DNA of 8,335 bases, from NCBI GenBank assembly GCA_031269165.1, contig JAISZQ010000023.1, forward strand, positions 1-8,335. Direction: 5' to 3'. Positions 1 through 6,223 of this stretch are shown here, in pieces. Within the stretch, counting starts at the first letter, position 1. The number at the start of each line of letters is the position of its first letter. A model generated the notes under the pieces. The model was not told the DNA's origin, made no database searches, and saw only the letters and a list, made by a program, of their open reading frames with translations. The position numbers and the translations under genes are program-made. The DNA is from Spirochaetaceae bacterium (GTDB lineage Bacteria; Spirochaetota; Spirochaetia; Treponematales; Breznakiellaceae).

Positions 1-125
1 GGCTCGTTCGCCAGTTTCCATATATACTCGGTCTTGTCAACATAGACACAGCCGACCGTCCTCAGTTTTTCAAAGTCCTGTATGCCTATCGGCAATTTAC
101 GAAGCGCGATTTCCATAGGCATCAT
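1..125 (-). CDS. AAA-ATPase-like / PD-(D/E)XK nuclease family protein, 5' end only
   Basis: Only the first 41 codons lie in the window; the gene runs off the left edge. The protein begins MMPMEIALRKLPIGIQDFE and continues through a YVDKTEYIWKL segment. This matches almost residue for residue the start of the complete gene at 6513-8096 (METALRKLPIGIQDFE, YVDKTDYLWRL). The family has an N-terminal degenerate P-loop ATPase domain and a C-terminal PD-(D/E)XK nuclease fold, and usually occurs as many paralogues in one genome; its role is unknown. The ATG at 125 and 122 lie in or just after the -10 box, so the ATG at 116 is the more likely start. The nucleotide match to the second copy extends through the promoter and stops near 152, so the two genes share a duplicated 5' unit. 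Whether the rest is intact cannot be seen. Confidence 0.85.
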   Translation of the reverse strand, partial: MMPMEIALRKLPIGIQDFEKLRTVGCVYVDKTEYIWKLANE

Positions 126-152
126 TATACCCCAAAATATGGCACGTGGGAA
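117..152 (-). promoter_or_regulatory. Sigma70-type promoter of the partial nuclease-family gene
   Basis: On the minus strand a perfect -10 TATAAT (124-129) lies 17 bp from a -35-like TTCCCA (147-152, four of six consensus bases). The predicted transcription start is at about 117, one base before the in-frame ATG at 116, so the transcript would be leaderless or nearly so. The same -35, spacer length and -10 precede the paralogue at 8087, which supports it as a real, duplicated promoter. Confidence 0.6.
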
Positions 153-171
153 GCGGAGTGCGCGCTTCGCG

Positions 172-392
172 CGGATGGATAATGGAGAATTGAAAATGGA
201 GAATGGCGTCGTGAAGGCCGTCATTGCGAGGGCGCGGCAATTTGCCGTTGCCGAAGCAATCCAGACAAGGGAAAGCCCTCATCTTGGATTGCTTCGCCCG
301 CTCTAATGAGCGGCCCGCTCGCAATACCTGCCGTCCTAGCGAGGCGGACTCGCCCGCACTGACGGCGCGTTCTGCCACCACAATTTTCTATT
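172..392. repeat. REP/MITE-like palindromic repeat, copy 1
   Basis: This non-coding stretch fills the gap between the nuclease promoter and the end of the triad operon. The left end has GGATAATGGAGAAT and GAAAATGGAGAATG units. An outer inverted pair ATTGCGAG (223-230) / CTCGCAAT (318-325) encloses a perfect 12-bp inverted pair, CGAAGCAATCCA (252-263) and TGGATTGCTTCG (285-296). The right part, 355-388, is identical over 34 bases to 6419-6452 in copy 2. Palindromes with the GTCATTGCGAG...GAAGCAATCC pattern are widespread intergenic repeats in bacteria. Its right end is only about 16 bp beyond the operon's last stop codon, so its stems may also help end transcription or protect the mRNA 3' end. 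No open frame within it looks like a protein. Confidence 0.75.
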
Positions 393-407
393 GCGTTCAA
401 GTGTTGT

Positions 408-886
408 TCAGAGCTTCATCTTCTGTCCACAATGACTGCACCTGATTGTCTTTTCCCTGGTCTGCTTTGTGCTTGAAAAGGGGGAGGCCCCGCCGCATTG
501 GGAACAGGCGGTGTGTTTCTGTTTGCAGATGGGGTATACGCCGAAAGCGCCTGATTCGGGCGTTATGCTACCCGCAATATCGCCGAGGGCGGTAAAAATA
601 GTGTCTTTTTTGTTAAGCGCGGTAAGAACCGAGATGCCAAGATACGCCAGGCTGTTTACCCATGACCAATTATCGAAACCAACATATTCTTTGCTATGAG
701 TGCAGGTTCCGAAAAAAGGGACCTTCCATGTAGCTTTTGTCTTGAGTTCCCTCATAAAGAGCCGTCTTTCGCGGGTAAATTTGCCGCGCATATAATCGGC
801 CAGCAGAGAATTGAAAACCGCCGTGTTGTTTACAACATTTTTGCCTCGGTCAGCGTTTGGATGATGGCGGTAAATTCAGCGTTCAT
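408..886 (-). CDS. Small zinc-ribbon protein, last gene of the operon, with a -1 frameshift near its 5' end
   Basis: The ATG at 886 overlaps the end of the phosphatase gene by 11 bp and has a good Shine-Dalgarno (GAGGA at 895-899, 8 nt spacing). Frame 0 gives MNAEFTAIIQTLTEAK, then stops at 830-832. A -1 shift in the run of five A (plus strand T at 838-842) continues as NVVNNTAVFNSLLADY and on to the stop at 408, for 159 residues. Without the shift, only an ORF from an internal ATG at 791 (127 residues, no clear Shine-Dalgarno) is left. The joined N-terminus resembles the first gene's N-terminus (SLLADYMRG here, ALLADLATG there). The C-terminus has two CxxC pairs (joined residues 128/131 and 150/153), a likely zinc ribbon ending CSHCGQKMKL. 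The middle is a short, partly hydrophobic region I do not recognise. Whether this is a mutation, a sequencing error or programmed slippage cannot be decided here. Confidence 0.7.
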
Positions 887-2138
887 GGGTTTTATCCTCA
901 TTTGTTACGAAGACTCCATATATCTCTGGATCGGAGCCGCTAGACGGTGCTTTATGTTTCTCATAGGCTTCTATTACGGCCCGGGCATTTTTAATGGCTA
1001 TGGATTTTCTAACGCTTTCGGCGGTGATTTCCTTCTCGGATGGCCTTCCCCGTATCGGTTGCTCAACAGCGCGTTTTTCGGCAGCAGGTTTTGTGGCTTC
1101 CGCTTTGGTAGCTTTGACCCTTTCCGCTGCCGCCTTTTCTGTGGCAAGACGCACTTTCTCCACTCTGGCTGCTATTTCGGCTTTTTCGGCGGCGGCTTTT
1201 TGGTCGTCCGCTTCCACTTGTTTCCGCAACTGCGGCGCGATGGCTTTTACCGCTTCCAAGTCGATTATTCCGGCGATACTCGTGTCGTCCCCTTTGCCAT
1301 TGGTTGCAAAAGAATTGGCAAGGTCTTTCAACTGTCCGCAGGTAGAGTCAAAACCATCATCGACAAAGGTGAGCGCAATGGTCCGGTAGAGTTTATACAA
1401 GTGTTTTTCGTTTTCCTCAACGGGGTAATTGTCATCCACGCCGTCACTGCATAAAAAAACGGCAGCGGGCAGTTTGTTAGATGCGGGAGCATAGTACGTA
1501 CGCGCCCTCTCGAACGCGTCATCATCGCAGATCGAGGTGGTAACGTTGAGGTAGCAACGGTCGTCCCAGGGAACGGGCTGGGCGAACCTGCCGTCCGGGT
1601 AGAGTGCGGTAAACCGGCCGTCCCCGATGTGAACGCCCAACCAGTACTCTTTGGTTATGACAACGGCGATCAGGGTTGTGCCGTAAGCGTGATGTAAATT
1701 CTGCCCCGCAACATAACGTTTTCGGTATTTTTCCCCGACATTGGCCAATTCCCCATCCTTAATGGGATTATCCGTATAATCCTGTTCGACTTTGCCGTGC
1801 CATTCCGCTATGATATGTTTCACCATGTCGCGGATGTATCTTTCAAATATCTCCCTCGAAGGCCATTCCCGCAATTTGATTATTTGAAGGAGTCTTGGCC
1901 TCAAGCGATCCGTGAATTCGATAATGGCATCTTTCGCGACGGTGACGGCAAATTCCGCGCCCTTCGCACTGCGAAAACAGTTGTCATCTCCGTGCCCGTC
2001 GGCAACTACGGCAAGGGCAAGCGGCGAAGCGGATATATGCTGATAGGGCGGGTAATGGAACGAAAAATCCTCGCAACCCTTGCCGTGTTTCGCGTGGCTT
2101 ATGCCGGTAGCCGTGGTGGAAAAAGATTTATACAGCAT
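876..2138 (-). CDS. PP2C-family (PPM) serine/threonine phosphatase with charged helical tail
   Basis: Predicted metal-dependent (Mn/Mg) cytosolic phosphatase removing phosphate from Ser/Thr. The catalytic domain covers about residues 1-295. Visible PPM motifs are ED at 23-24, VADGHGDD at 45-52 (metal-binding D47 and G48), YGTT at 152-155, IGDG at 171-174, SDGVDD at 231-236 and GDDTS at 283-287. All expected metal-coordinating acidic positions appear present, so it should be active. Residues about 300-395 form an Ala/Lys/Glu-rich tail (AEKAEIAARVEKVR and similar), likely a long helix or coiled coil, beyond the usual PP2C core. The gene begins 5 bp after the VWA stop. It has no clear Shine-Dalgarno, so translation probably depends on ribosomes finishing the VWA gene. 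With the kinase and VWA gene upstream it completes a TerY-P triad, where it presumably reverses kinase action. Confidence 0.93.
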   Translation of the reverse strand: MLYKSFSTTATGISHAKHGKGCEDFSFHYPPYQHISASPLALAVVADGHGDDNCFRSAKGAEFAVTVAKDAIIEFTDRLRPRLLQIIKLREWPSREIFERYIRDMVKHIIAEWHGKVEQDYTDNPIKDGELANVGEKYRKRYVAGQNLHHAYGTTLIAVVITKEYWLGVHIGDGRFTALYPDGRFAQPVPWDDRCYLNVTTSICDDDAFERARTYYAPASNKLPAAVFLCSDGVDDNYPVEENEKHLYKLYRTIALTFVDDGFDSTCGQLKDLANSFATNGKGDDTSIAGIIDLEAVKAIAPQLRKQVEADDQKAAAEKAEIAARVEKVRLATEKAAAERVKATKAEATKPAAEKRAVEQPIRGRPSEKEITAESVRKSIAIKNARAVIEAYEKHKAPSSGSDPEIYGVFVTNEDKTHER

Positions 2139-2143
2139 ACTTT

Positions 2144-2881
2144 TTACCAGTCTTTCTGATCGTTATCCGATGACGCCGCAACATCCTCGGCGAATTCCTG
2201 CACGGCAGTGTTCAACTTCTCCTGCTTCTGTTCGTCACCCGTATCTGTTTGTGAGTTTCTAACCTCGGCATTCTCGCTTGCCACCTGCGAAGCGCGGACG
2301 CTGACAAACTTGATCATCTTCTTCAACATCGCGGCACTGTGCGTTTCCAGAACCGCTTCTATCGTCCCGGTAAAAGCCTTCAGCACCTCTTTGTTCGCGT
2401 CATCCCCTATGGCGACCGCGACTTTTACCGCTGGCTTGAACCAGTGATTTTGTTTTAGGATGTTCAGGCCGCTCTGCCAGTCATCGGTGGGTTCGCCATC
2501 TGACATCAGGAAGATTGCCGGGGCAAAAGAGCCGGCAGCTTCGCTCATAAAGCCCTTGGTCGAAAGTTTTTCGTTCAAGGCTTTGCAGGCTGCGCCAAAA
2601 TCGGTAACGCCTCCAGCATTGATGTAGTTCCAATGGAACTGGCTGGCTTCGACCGGCCCGCTGGCGGTAATCCACCGTGCCCCGCTGGAAAATTCCAGTG
2701 CCGCCACCTTGATTTGCGCGTCCGCGTTCTCGTCCGACACCTCTTTCAAGGCAGGAATAACCTCTTCGATAGCGGCGTTCACTGCGCCGATTTTCGAGCC
2801 GCCCATACTGCCGGAAGCGTCGATAACAAAAAACAGCGTCATCGTCCTCCGGGGAATTTCTACTTTGTCTGTTAATGACAT
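2144..2881 (-). CDS. TerY-like von Willebrand factor A domain protein
   Basis: A single VWA domain fills about residues 14-200. The metal-ion-dependent adhesion site (MIDAS) is complete: DASGS at 21-25, T93 in GGVTDFG, and D128 in MSDGEPTDD. Strand FFVID and the IKVAALEFSSGARW segment fit TerY of tellurite-resistance clusters, where a stand-alone VWA protein of similar size is encoded beside a kinase and a PP2C phosphatase. Residues about 200-245 are a polar, acidic, probably disordered tail. There is no signal peptide, so it is cytosolic. The start is well supported by AAGGAG at 2888-2893, 6 nt before the ATG; the kinase gene ends 18 bp upstream. VWA proteins bind partners through the metal, so the likely role is assembling the kinase-phosphatase complex. 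Chelatase or adhesin roles are less likely, since no matching partners are present. Confidence 0.9.
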   Translation of the reverse strand: MSLTDKVEIPRRTMTLFFVIDASGSMGGSKIGAVNAAIEEVIPALKEVSDENADAQIKVAALEFSSGARWITASGPVEASQFHWNYINAGGVTDFGAACKALNEKLSTKGFMSEAAGSFAPAIFLMSDGEPTDDWQSGLNILKQNHWFKPAVKVAVAIGDDANKEVLKAFTGTIEAVLETHSAAMLKKMIKFVSVRASQVASENAEVRNSQTDTGDEQKQEKLNTAVQEFAEDVAASSDNDQKDW

Positions 2882-2899
2882 CTCTCTCTCCTTAAAAAC

Positions 2900-4177
2900 T
2901 TATTTTATTTCAGCACTGTCAGCACCAAAATTGATGGATATACCTTTTGTGAGTATAACAGAAGAACCCTGAACAATCGAGCGGGTACTATCTCCCTCCG
3001 CTATCGTCCAATTTTTGCCCGACACGTTCATGAGTTCAAAGCCGCCGTCCTTCGCCGCCGCGACTTCCCCGGTAAGAGTTTCAAAGTCCTCCGAGTCCTT
3101 TTCCGTGTGGCAAGCGTACAGCTTCGTGCGTTGATGTACCGGAAGGTTATACCGGCGGGTTTTGATGTAGCAGGGGAATGTGGCGGTCTTCTTACATTCG
3201 GGACAGGAGTTCGGATTCTCCGGGTCGGCAAAATACACTTCTCCGCAGGAGCATTTGTAAATCTCGCCCCGCATACGGATGAATAGCCGCAGCCATTCCT
3301 GGTCTATGATTCTTTTGGACGGGTCGTTCATCAATTCTTTGCTGAACGCCTTGATGAATTCCTGCCGCAGATATTCCGGCAAAAAGGGCCAGTTGGTCAG
3401 AGCCCCCTTGTGAAGCCCTCGCACGGGCCTGTTGGAATCATCGGCAGGATCAAAGATGAATACGGGGTTTGTGCCGTAAATCTTTTTTTCGTGGGCGGCG
3501 TCCATGCAGACAGGGCAGCCGCTTTTACCTTCCAGCGGGTGGTTTTTCGTCCAAAGCAGAAACAACACCACCGAAAGGGAAAATCTGTCCGAGTAGATAT
3601 TGGGCTTTACGTTTTTCGCGACAATTTCCGGTGCCATATAGCGGGCTTTTCCCGCAATACCGGAATTCTTGCCGTATTCAGACACATTGTCGTTATCACA
3701 AATAAGCACGCCGCCGTTTTTGGGGTTAATAAAGAAGTTGCCGTCGTTTAAGTCCTGATAACTGTAGCCCATGTTATGAAGTTCCCGGAAACCGGCACTA
3801 ATGTGCAGAGCGGCATTGACCATCGAAGTAACGCTGGCAAACCCTTCTTTACCGATAAGAAATTTTGAAAAGTCATGGTACTCAGGGGGTCGCAAGTCCA
3901 TGATGTAACCAAAAGCTTCGCCATCACGTATGGTGATGTCTTCCGGCCACAGGAATACCGTGTTGGGCTTTCCCTTCCTGATGTTGTTTTCAAGATTCTC
4001 GTAAAATTTATCAGGGTTTTTAAATTTCTTTCCCGAATACCACTTGAGTGCCTTTGGCTGTCCGTCGCAATTTACCTTGTAAACCGCGCCCTGACCGCCC
4101 CCGCCCAACTTCTCCCCGACAATCACTTTCTTAAAGTTTTTTGTCTGAATTGAATACCCTTTGGGTAAATCCGCCAT
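2900..4177 (-). CDS. TerY-P triad protein kinase with zinc ribbon and C-terminal beta domain
   Basis: Predicted cytosolic Ser/Thr-type kinase. The kinase domain covers about residues 15-300: glycine loop GEKLGGGGQGAVYK (21-34), ATP lysine K45 in ALKW, catalytic D142 and N147 in YQDLNDGN (replacing HRDLKPEN), metal-binding D161 in ICDNDN (replacing DFG), APE at 182-184 and SDRFS at 197-200. The catalytic residues are all present. A CPVC pair (221/224) followed by YGTNPVFIFDP is an insertion I recall as typical of TerY-linked kinases. Residues 309-328 carry CxC...CxxC, a zinc ribbon. Residues about 365-421 look all-beta and may be FHA-like. The start is firm: a perfect AGGAGG (4186-4191) lies 8 nt before the ATG. 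This gene begins directly after the stop of the 50-residue ORF, with no bases between. It is the first gene of the triad proper. Confidence 0.92.
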   Translation of the reverse strand: MADLPKGYSIQTKNFKKVIVGEKLGGGGQGAVYKVNCDGQPKALKWYSGKKFKNPDKFYENLENNIRKGKPNTVFLWPEDITIRDGEAFGYIMDLRPPEYHDFSKFLIGKEGFASVTSMVNAALHISAGFRELHNMGYSYQDLNDGNFFINPKNGGVLICDNDNVSEYGKNSGIAGKARYMAPEIVAKNVKPNIYSDRFSLSVVLFLLWTKNHPLEGKSGCPVCMDAAHEKKIYGTNPVFIFDPADDSNRPVRGLHKGALTNWPFLPEYLRQEFIKAFSKELMNDPSKRIIDQEWLRLFIRMRGEIYKCSCGEVYFADPENPNSCPECKKTATFPCYIKTRRYNLPVHQRTKLYACHTEKDSEDFETLTGEVAAAKDGGFELMNVSGKNWTIAEGDSTRSIVQGSSVILTKGISINFGADSAEIK

Positions 4178-4191
4178 TTACTGTTCCTCCT
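4178..4191 (-). promoter_or_regulatory. Strong ribosome binding site of the kinase gene, inside the 50-residue ORF
   Basis: AGGAGG at 4186-4191 is followed by 8 nt (ending in the TAA of the preceding ORF) and then the kinase ATG at 4177. It is the best Shine-Dalgarno in the window. It fixes the kinase start and places it within translation of the small ORF, so the two are probably coupled. Confidence 0.8.
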
Positions 4192-4330
4192 GCAAATTAA
4201 TATCCGTTGCCTGAAACATCAAAGTTGCCGACCGTTCCCATGTCGCACTGCACAAACCCCATACTACCACACCGCCGTGCCGCGAGACGATCTCTTTAAG
4301 CGCGTCAAGCAGATTCGTGTTCATAGCCAT
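4178..4330 (-). CDS. 50-residue ORF copying the start of the membrane protein gene; probable remnant or coupling peptide
   Basis: An open frame runs from ATG 4330 to TAA 4178-4180, directly touching the kinase start. Its first 20 residues (MAMNTNLLDALKEIVSRHGG) match those of the 430-residue gene just upstream (MAMNMDLLNALKKIVSQYGG), and the DNA is also clearly similar over about 60 bases. After that the likeness stops; the remaining 30 residues (VVVWGLCSATWERSA...) are not recognisable. In the +1 frame the same DNA reads MGFVQCDMGTVGNFDVSGNGY before a stop, which also looks protein-like. The ORF may therefore be a scar where a duplicated 5' end was joined out of frame to another gene's tail. 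The start has no good Shine-Dalgarno (GAGG is 15 nt away). It could instead be a real short adaptor peptide or a translated leader for the kinase. Confidence 0.5.
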   Translation of the reverse strand: MAMNTNLLDALKEIVSRHGGVVVWGLCSATWERSATLMFQATDINLQEEQ

Positions 4331-4380
4331 TTTTCAATCACGCCGCCTCATTTTTTATTCTCCATCTATACCGTCCGCCT

Positions 4381-5673
4381 TTAGGGAATAATCGTACTCC
4401 AACGGGGGCTACGCAGGTTCCATTGGAGTAGGGGTATGGGGGGTTCCACCCTTTTTACGAACGGAGCGAATTTCAACTCTGCCACGGGCGCTGGCACTAC
4501 CTTTAATTGAACAGGGTCTGAGTTTATCATCACCTTTTCAGAACGCAGACACGCATCGTTATACCAAACCTCTACCGTCCATTCACCCGCCCAGTATAAA
4601 CTGCGGTCGGCATTTCCCCAGCCGATTAAATTAAACGTTTGATCATTGCCGCGTATCATCTGCGCTGTTGTTGAATTCGTATAGCCTTTTGGCGATATGG
4701 CGGAATTATTAAACAAGCCACCGTTGGGCTGAATGATTTTTATATAAAAGGTTACTTCTTCATCGAGAATGGCATTACAGGTTATCACAGGGCTGAGGTA
4801 TCGCATCTGTGATGCATACAATTTCTCTCCTGCCGGTGTCAGCCACTCATCAGCCCGATTTCCCACCTTGATTGCGGTTACATTTATGGGTAATAAACTT
4901 GATTCCAGCGAGTGCAACTCTGATTGCGCCGTGCTCAAATCTGATTGCACCGCACTCAAGTTTGTTTGCGTCGCACTCAAATTTGATTGCGCCACCCCTA
5001 ACTCTGATTCCATCGAACGGTATTTGTTATATCCAACAACAATTGAAATTACTATGCCAACAACCCCTATAGTAATAGCCGCTATGAGACCGGATTTCAT
5101 TTTTCCCAAACTTTTTTTGATTTTCCTATTTTCATTATTGATCTGGTTTTTCTCCTGGGTCAAATGCTTTATGTCGGCAGTCAAACGCTCGGTGTCAGCG
5201 GTCAGGCGGGCTATTTCCGCATCTTTCTCGAATACCGCATTTAAAAGATCGCCAGATTCTTCCATTTCAAAAACAATATCATCGTTCACATTTTCACTTA
5301 TTGACAGCGGCATAAGGCTTGCCGCCACTCCATTCGGCTCAAGCCTAGCAGAAACCTCCCCAAACAGTACCACCTCTAACAGGTCCAGCGTGTCCACGCA
5401 GAGCACTGGGTCAAGCCCTTCCTCGCGGTTCAACCGTTCTGCCAGCTTTGCTTTTGTCTCCCCGCGCTCGTTGGGCAGGACATTTTGCAGTATTGCGGGG
5501 TAACTCTGTTTAATACAAGCAATAAGCGCGTTTTTCTGCGGTTTGAGGTTCTGACCTGTCGCAAGGTCGGCCAGCAACGCTTTGACCCGCTGGGCGTCGC
5601 CCAAGGTTTCAAGGCCGCCATACTGCGAGACGATTTTTTTAAGCGCGTTAAGCAGATCCATGTTCATAGCCAT
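4381..5673 (-). CDS. Single-pass membrane protein: N-terminal helical module, coiled coils, outer beta domain
   Basis: First gene of the operon; family name unknown to me. Residues 3-60 are a helical module with an ALLADL motif (32-37), found again in the last gene and partly in the 50-residue ORF. Residues about 141-190 contain heptads (LTADTER, LTADIKH), likely a coiled coil. A hydrophobic segment at about 195-214 is preceded by KIKKSLGKMK, so the N-terminus should be cytosolic and the rest periplasmic or extracellular. Residues 225-260 are five near-identical heptads (LSATQTN type), a second coiled coil. Residues about 262-385 look like a beta-sandwich (YLSPVITC, SPKGY, GWGN, WAGEWTVEVWYND). 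The last 35 residues are Pro/Trp/Arg-rich and atypical. The -10 box abuts ATG 5673, so the third-codon ATG at 5667 is the likelier start. Inferred role: carrying a signal across the membrane to the kinase-VWA-phosphatase set downstream. Confidence 0.85.
   Translation of the reverse strand: MAMNMDLLNALKKIVSQYGGLETLGDAQRVKALLADLATGQNLKPQKNALIACIKQSYPAILQNVLPNERGETKAKLAERLNREEGLDPVLCVDTLDLLEVVLFGEVSARLEPNGVAASLMPLSISENVNDDIVFEMEESGDLLNAVFEKDAEIARLTADTERLTADIKHLTQEKNQINNENRKIKKSLGKMKSGLIAAITIGVVGIVISIVVGYNKYRSMESELGVAQSNLSATQTNLSAVQSDLSTAQSELHSLESSLLPINVTAIKVGNRADEWLTPAGEKLYASQMRYLSPVITCNAILDEEVTFYIKIIQPNGGLFNNSAISPKGYTNSTTAQMIRGNDQTFNLIGWGNADRSLYWAGEWTVEVWYNDACLRSEKVMINSDPVQLKVVPAPVAELKFAPFVKRVEPPIPLLQWNLRSPRWSTIIP
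4395..4430 (-). other. Hairpin at the 3' end of the membrane protein gene
   Basis: TACTCCAACGG (4395-4405) can pair with CCATTGGAGTA (4420-4430): 11 pairs with one wobble around a 14-base loop, inside the final codons. No U-run follows on the minus strand, so it is not a typical terminator. It might reduce readthrough or stabilise the upstream mRNA segment, which would set different levels for the membrane gene and the triad. Confidence 0.35.
4897..5001 (-). repeat. 21-bp in-frame tandem repeat encoding five coiled-coil heptads
   Basis: Five consecutive seven-codon units encode LGVAQSN, LSATQTN, LSAVQSD, LSTAQSE and LHSLESS (residues 225-259 of the membrane protein). The three central units are most alike at DNA level. 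Copy-number change would lengthen or shorten the outer stalk by whole heptads without breaking the frame. Confidence 0.75.
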
Positions 5674-5702
5674 ATTATATCACACGTGAATTTTTTTTTG
5701 AA
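5667..5702 (-). promoter_or_regulatory. Operon promoter with extended -10, likely leaderless start
   Basis: On the minus strand TGATATAAT (5674-5682) is a perfect extended -10 (TGnTATAAT). A -35-like TTCAAA (5697-5702, four of six) lies 17 bp upstream, across a run of nine A. The predicted +1 is at 5667, exactly the A of the third-codon ATG, so the mRNA would be leaderless. No Shine-Dalgarno precedes either ATG. A CACGTG palindrome lies between -10 and -35 and could be an operator, but only one copy is seen. Between this promoter and 5791 I see nothing else. Confidence 0.65.
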
Positions 5703-5791
5703 GTGCAAATTTTATGGCGAAAAAACCTCGTAATGAGCCATGTAGCCTAAAACTTTGCGGGGGCTATTATTGATTTTATCAAGCTGTTGCA

Positions 5792-6201
5792 GTACATCGG
5801 AATTATTCTAACTCAAAAAAAGGCGTACATCGAAATAAAAATCTAACCAAAACAGACTAAGTTGTTATATTACAAGAATTTAGGCAAAGAGCTAATTCTA
5901 TGCAGGGTAAAGAGTTATGAAATAGCCCAAAAGCTGTCAGACCCCTAAATAAGCATAGATTAAGCCCTAACTCCGCTCATTTTAGGTAGTCTATATTCTT
6001 TAATTCTTTGTAGCATAAAGAGTTACGGCGATTATACGCCTTAAAACAGACCACCTAAACTTCTAGCCTATAGATTGATGTAACTTGTTACCACATAAGG
6101 AATTACATAGATAGGCTACCTATTTTCAGCGGAGTTAGGGATTAAGTCTAAGTTTAGACAGGAATTAGACTTACGTAGAGTTAGATTTTATTTCGATGTA
6201 C
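5792..6201. mobile_element. Non-autonomous palindromic element (MITE-like) with terminal inverted repeats
   Basis: GTACATCGAAATAAAA starts a 23-bp end at 5825-5847; its inverted copy (22 bp, differing by one base of length) lies at 6180-6201. A degenerate second left end, in direct orientation, is at 5792-5812. Nested inside, the arm at 5956-5994 (with CCCTAACTCCGCT) pairs with 6111-6150 (AGCGGAGTTAGGG). The centre also folds loosely, so most of the element is one imperfect palindrome, with a left arm longer than the right. Perfect 9-bp hairpin TAAGTCTAA/TTAGACTTA sits at 6143-6173. The sequence is AT-rich, unlike the flanking genes, and has no protein-like ORF. No clear target-site duplication is seen at the ends. 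An alternative is a structured non-coding RNA. Confidence 0.6.
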
Positions 6202-6223
6202 TACGGAGGGGATGCGTTGCGCG

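Noticed and set aside
159..173. GCGCG-CTT-CGCGC hairpin as a terminator
   Set aside because: It lies upstream of the nuclease gene's promoter and lacks a T-run; more likely part of the repeat boundary.
696..1454. Long plus-strand open frame antisense to the phosphatase 3' half
   Set aside because: Its Phe/Gly/Cys-rich sequence is a shadow of the Ala/Lys-rich tail codons, it has no ribosome site, and the minus-strand frame has clear PP2C motifs.
4897..5001. CRISPR-like regular repeat
   Set aside because: The units are contiguous, in frame and encode heptads; there are no spacers.
4769..5503. Plus-strand 244-residue open frame over the membrane protein gene
   Set aside because: Ser/Phe-rich shadow of the coiled-coil codons; no promoter or Shine-Dalgarno, and the minus frame has coherent domains.
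5825..6201. Retron msr/msd or group II intron RNA
   Set aside because: Inverted flanks suggested it, but no reverse transcriptase gene is near and no domain V-like hairpin was recognised.
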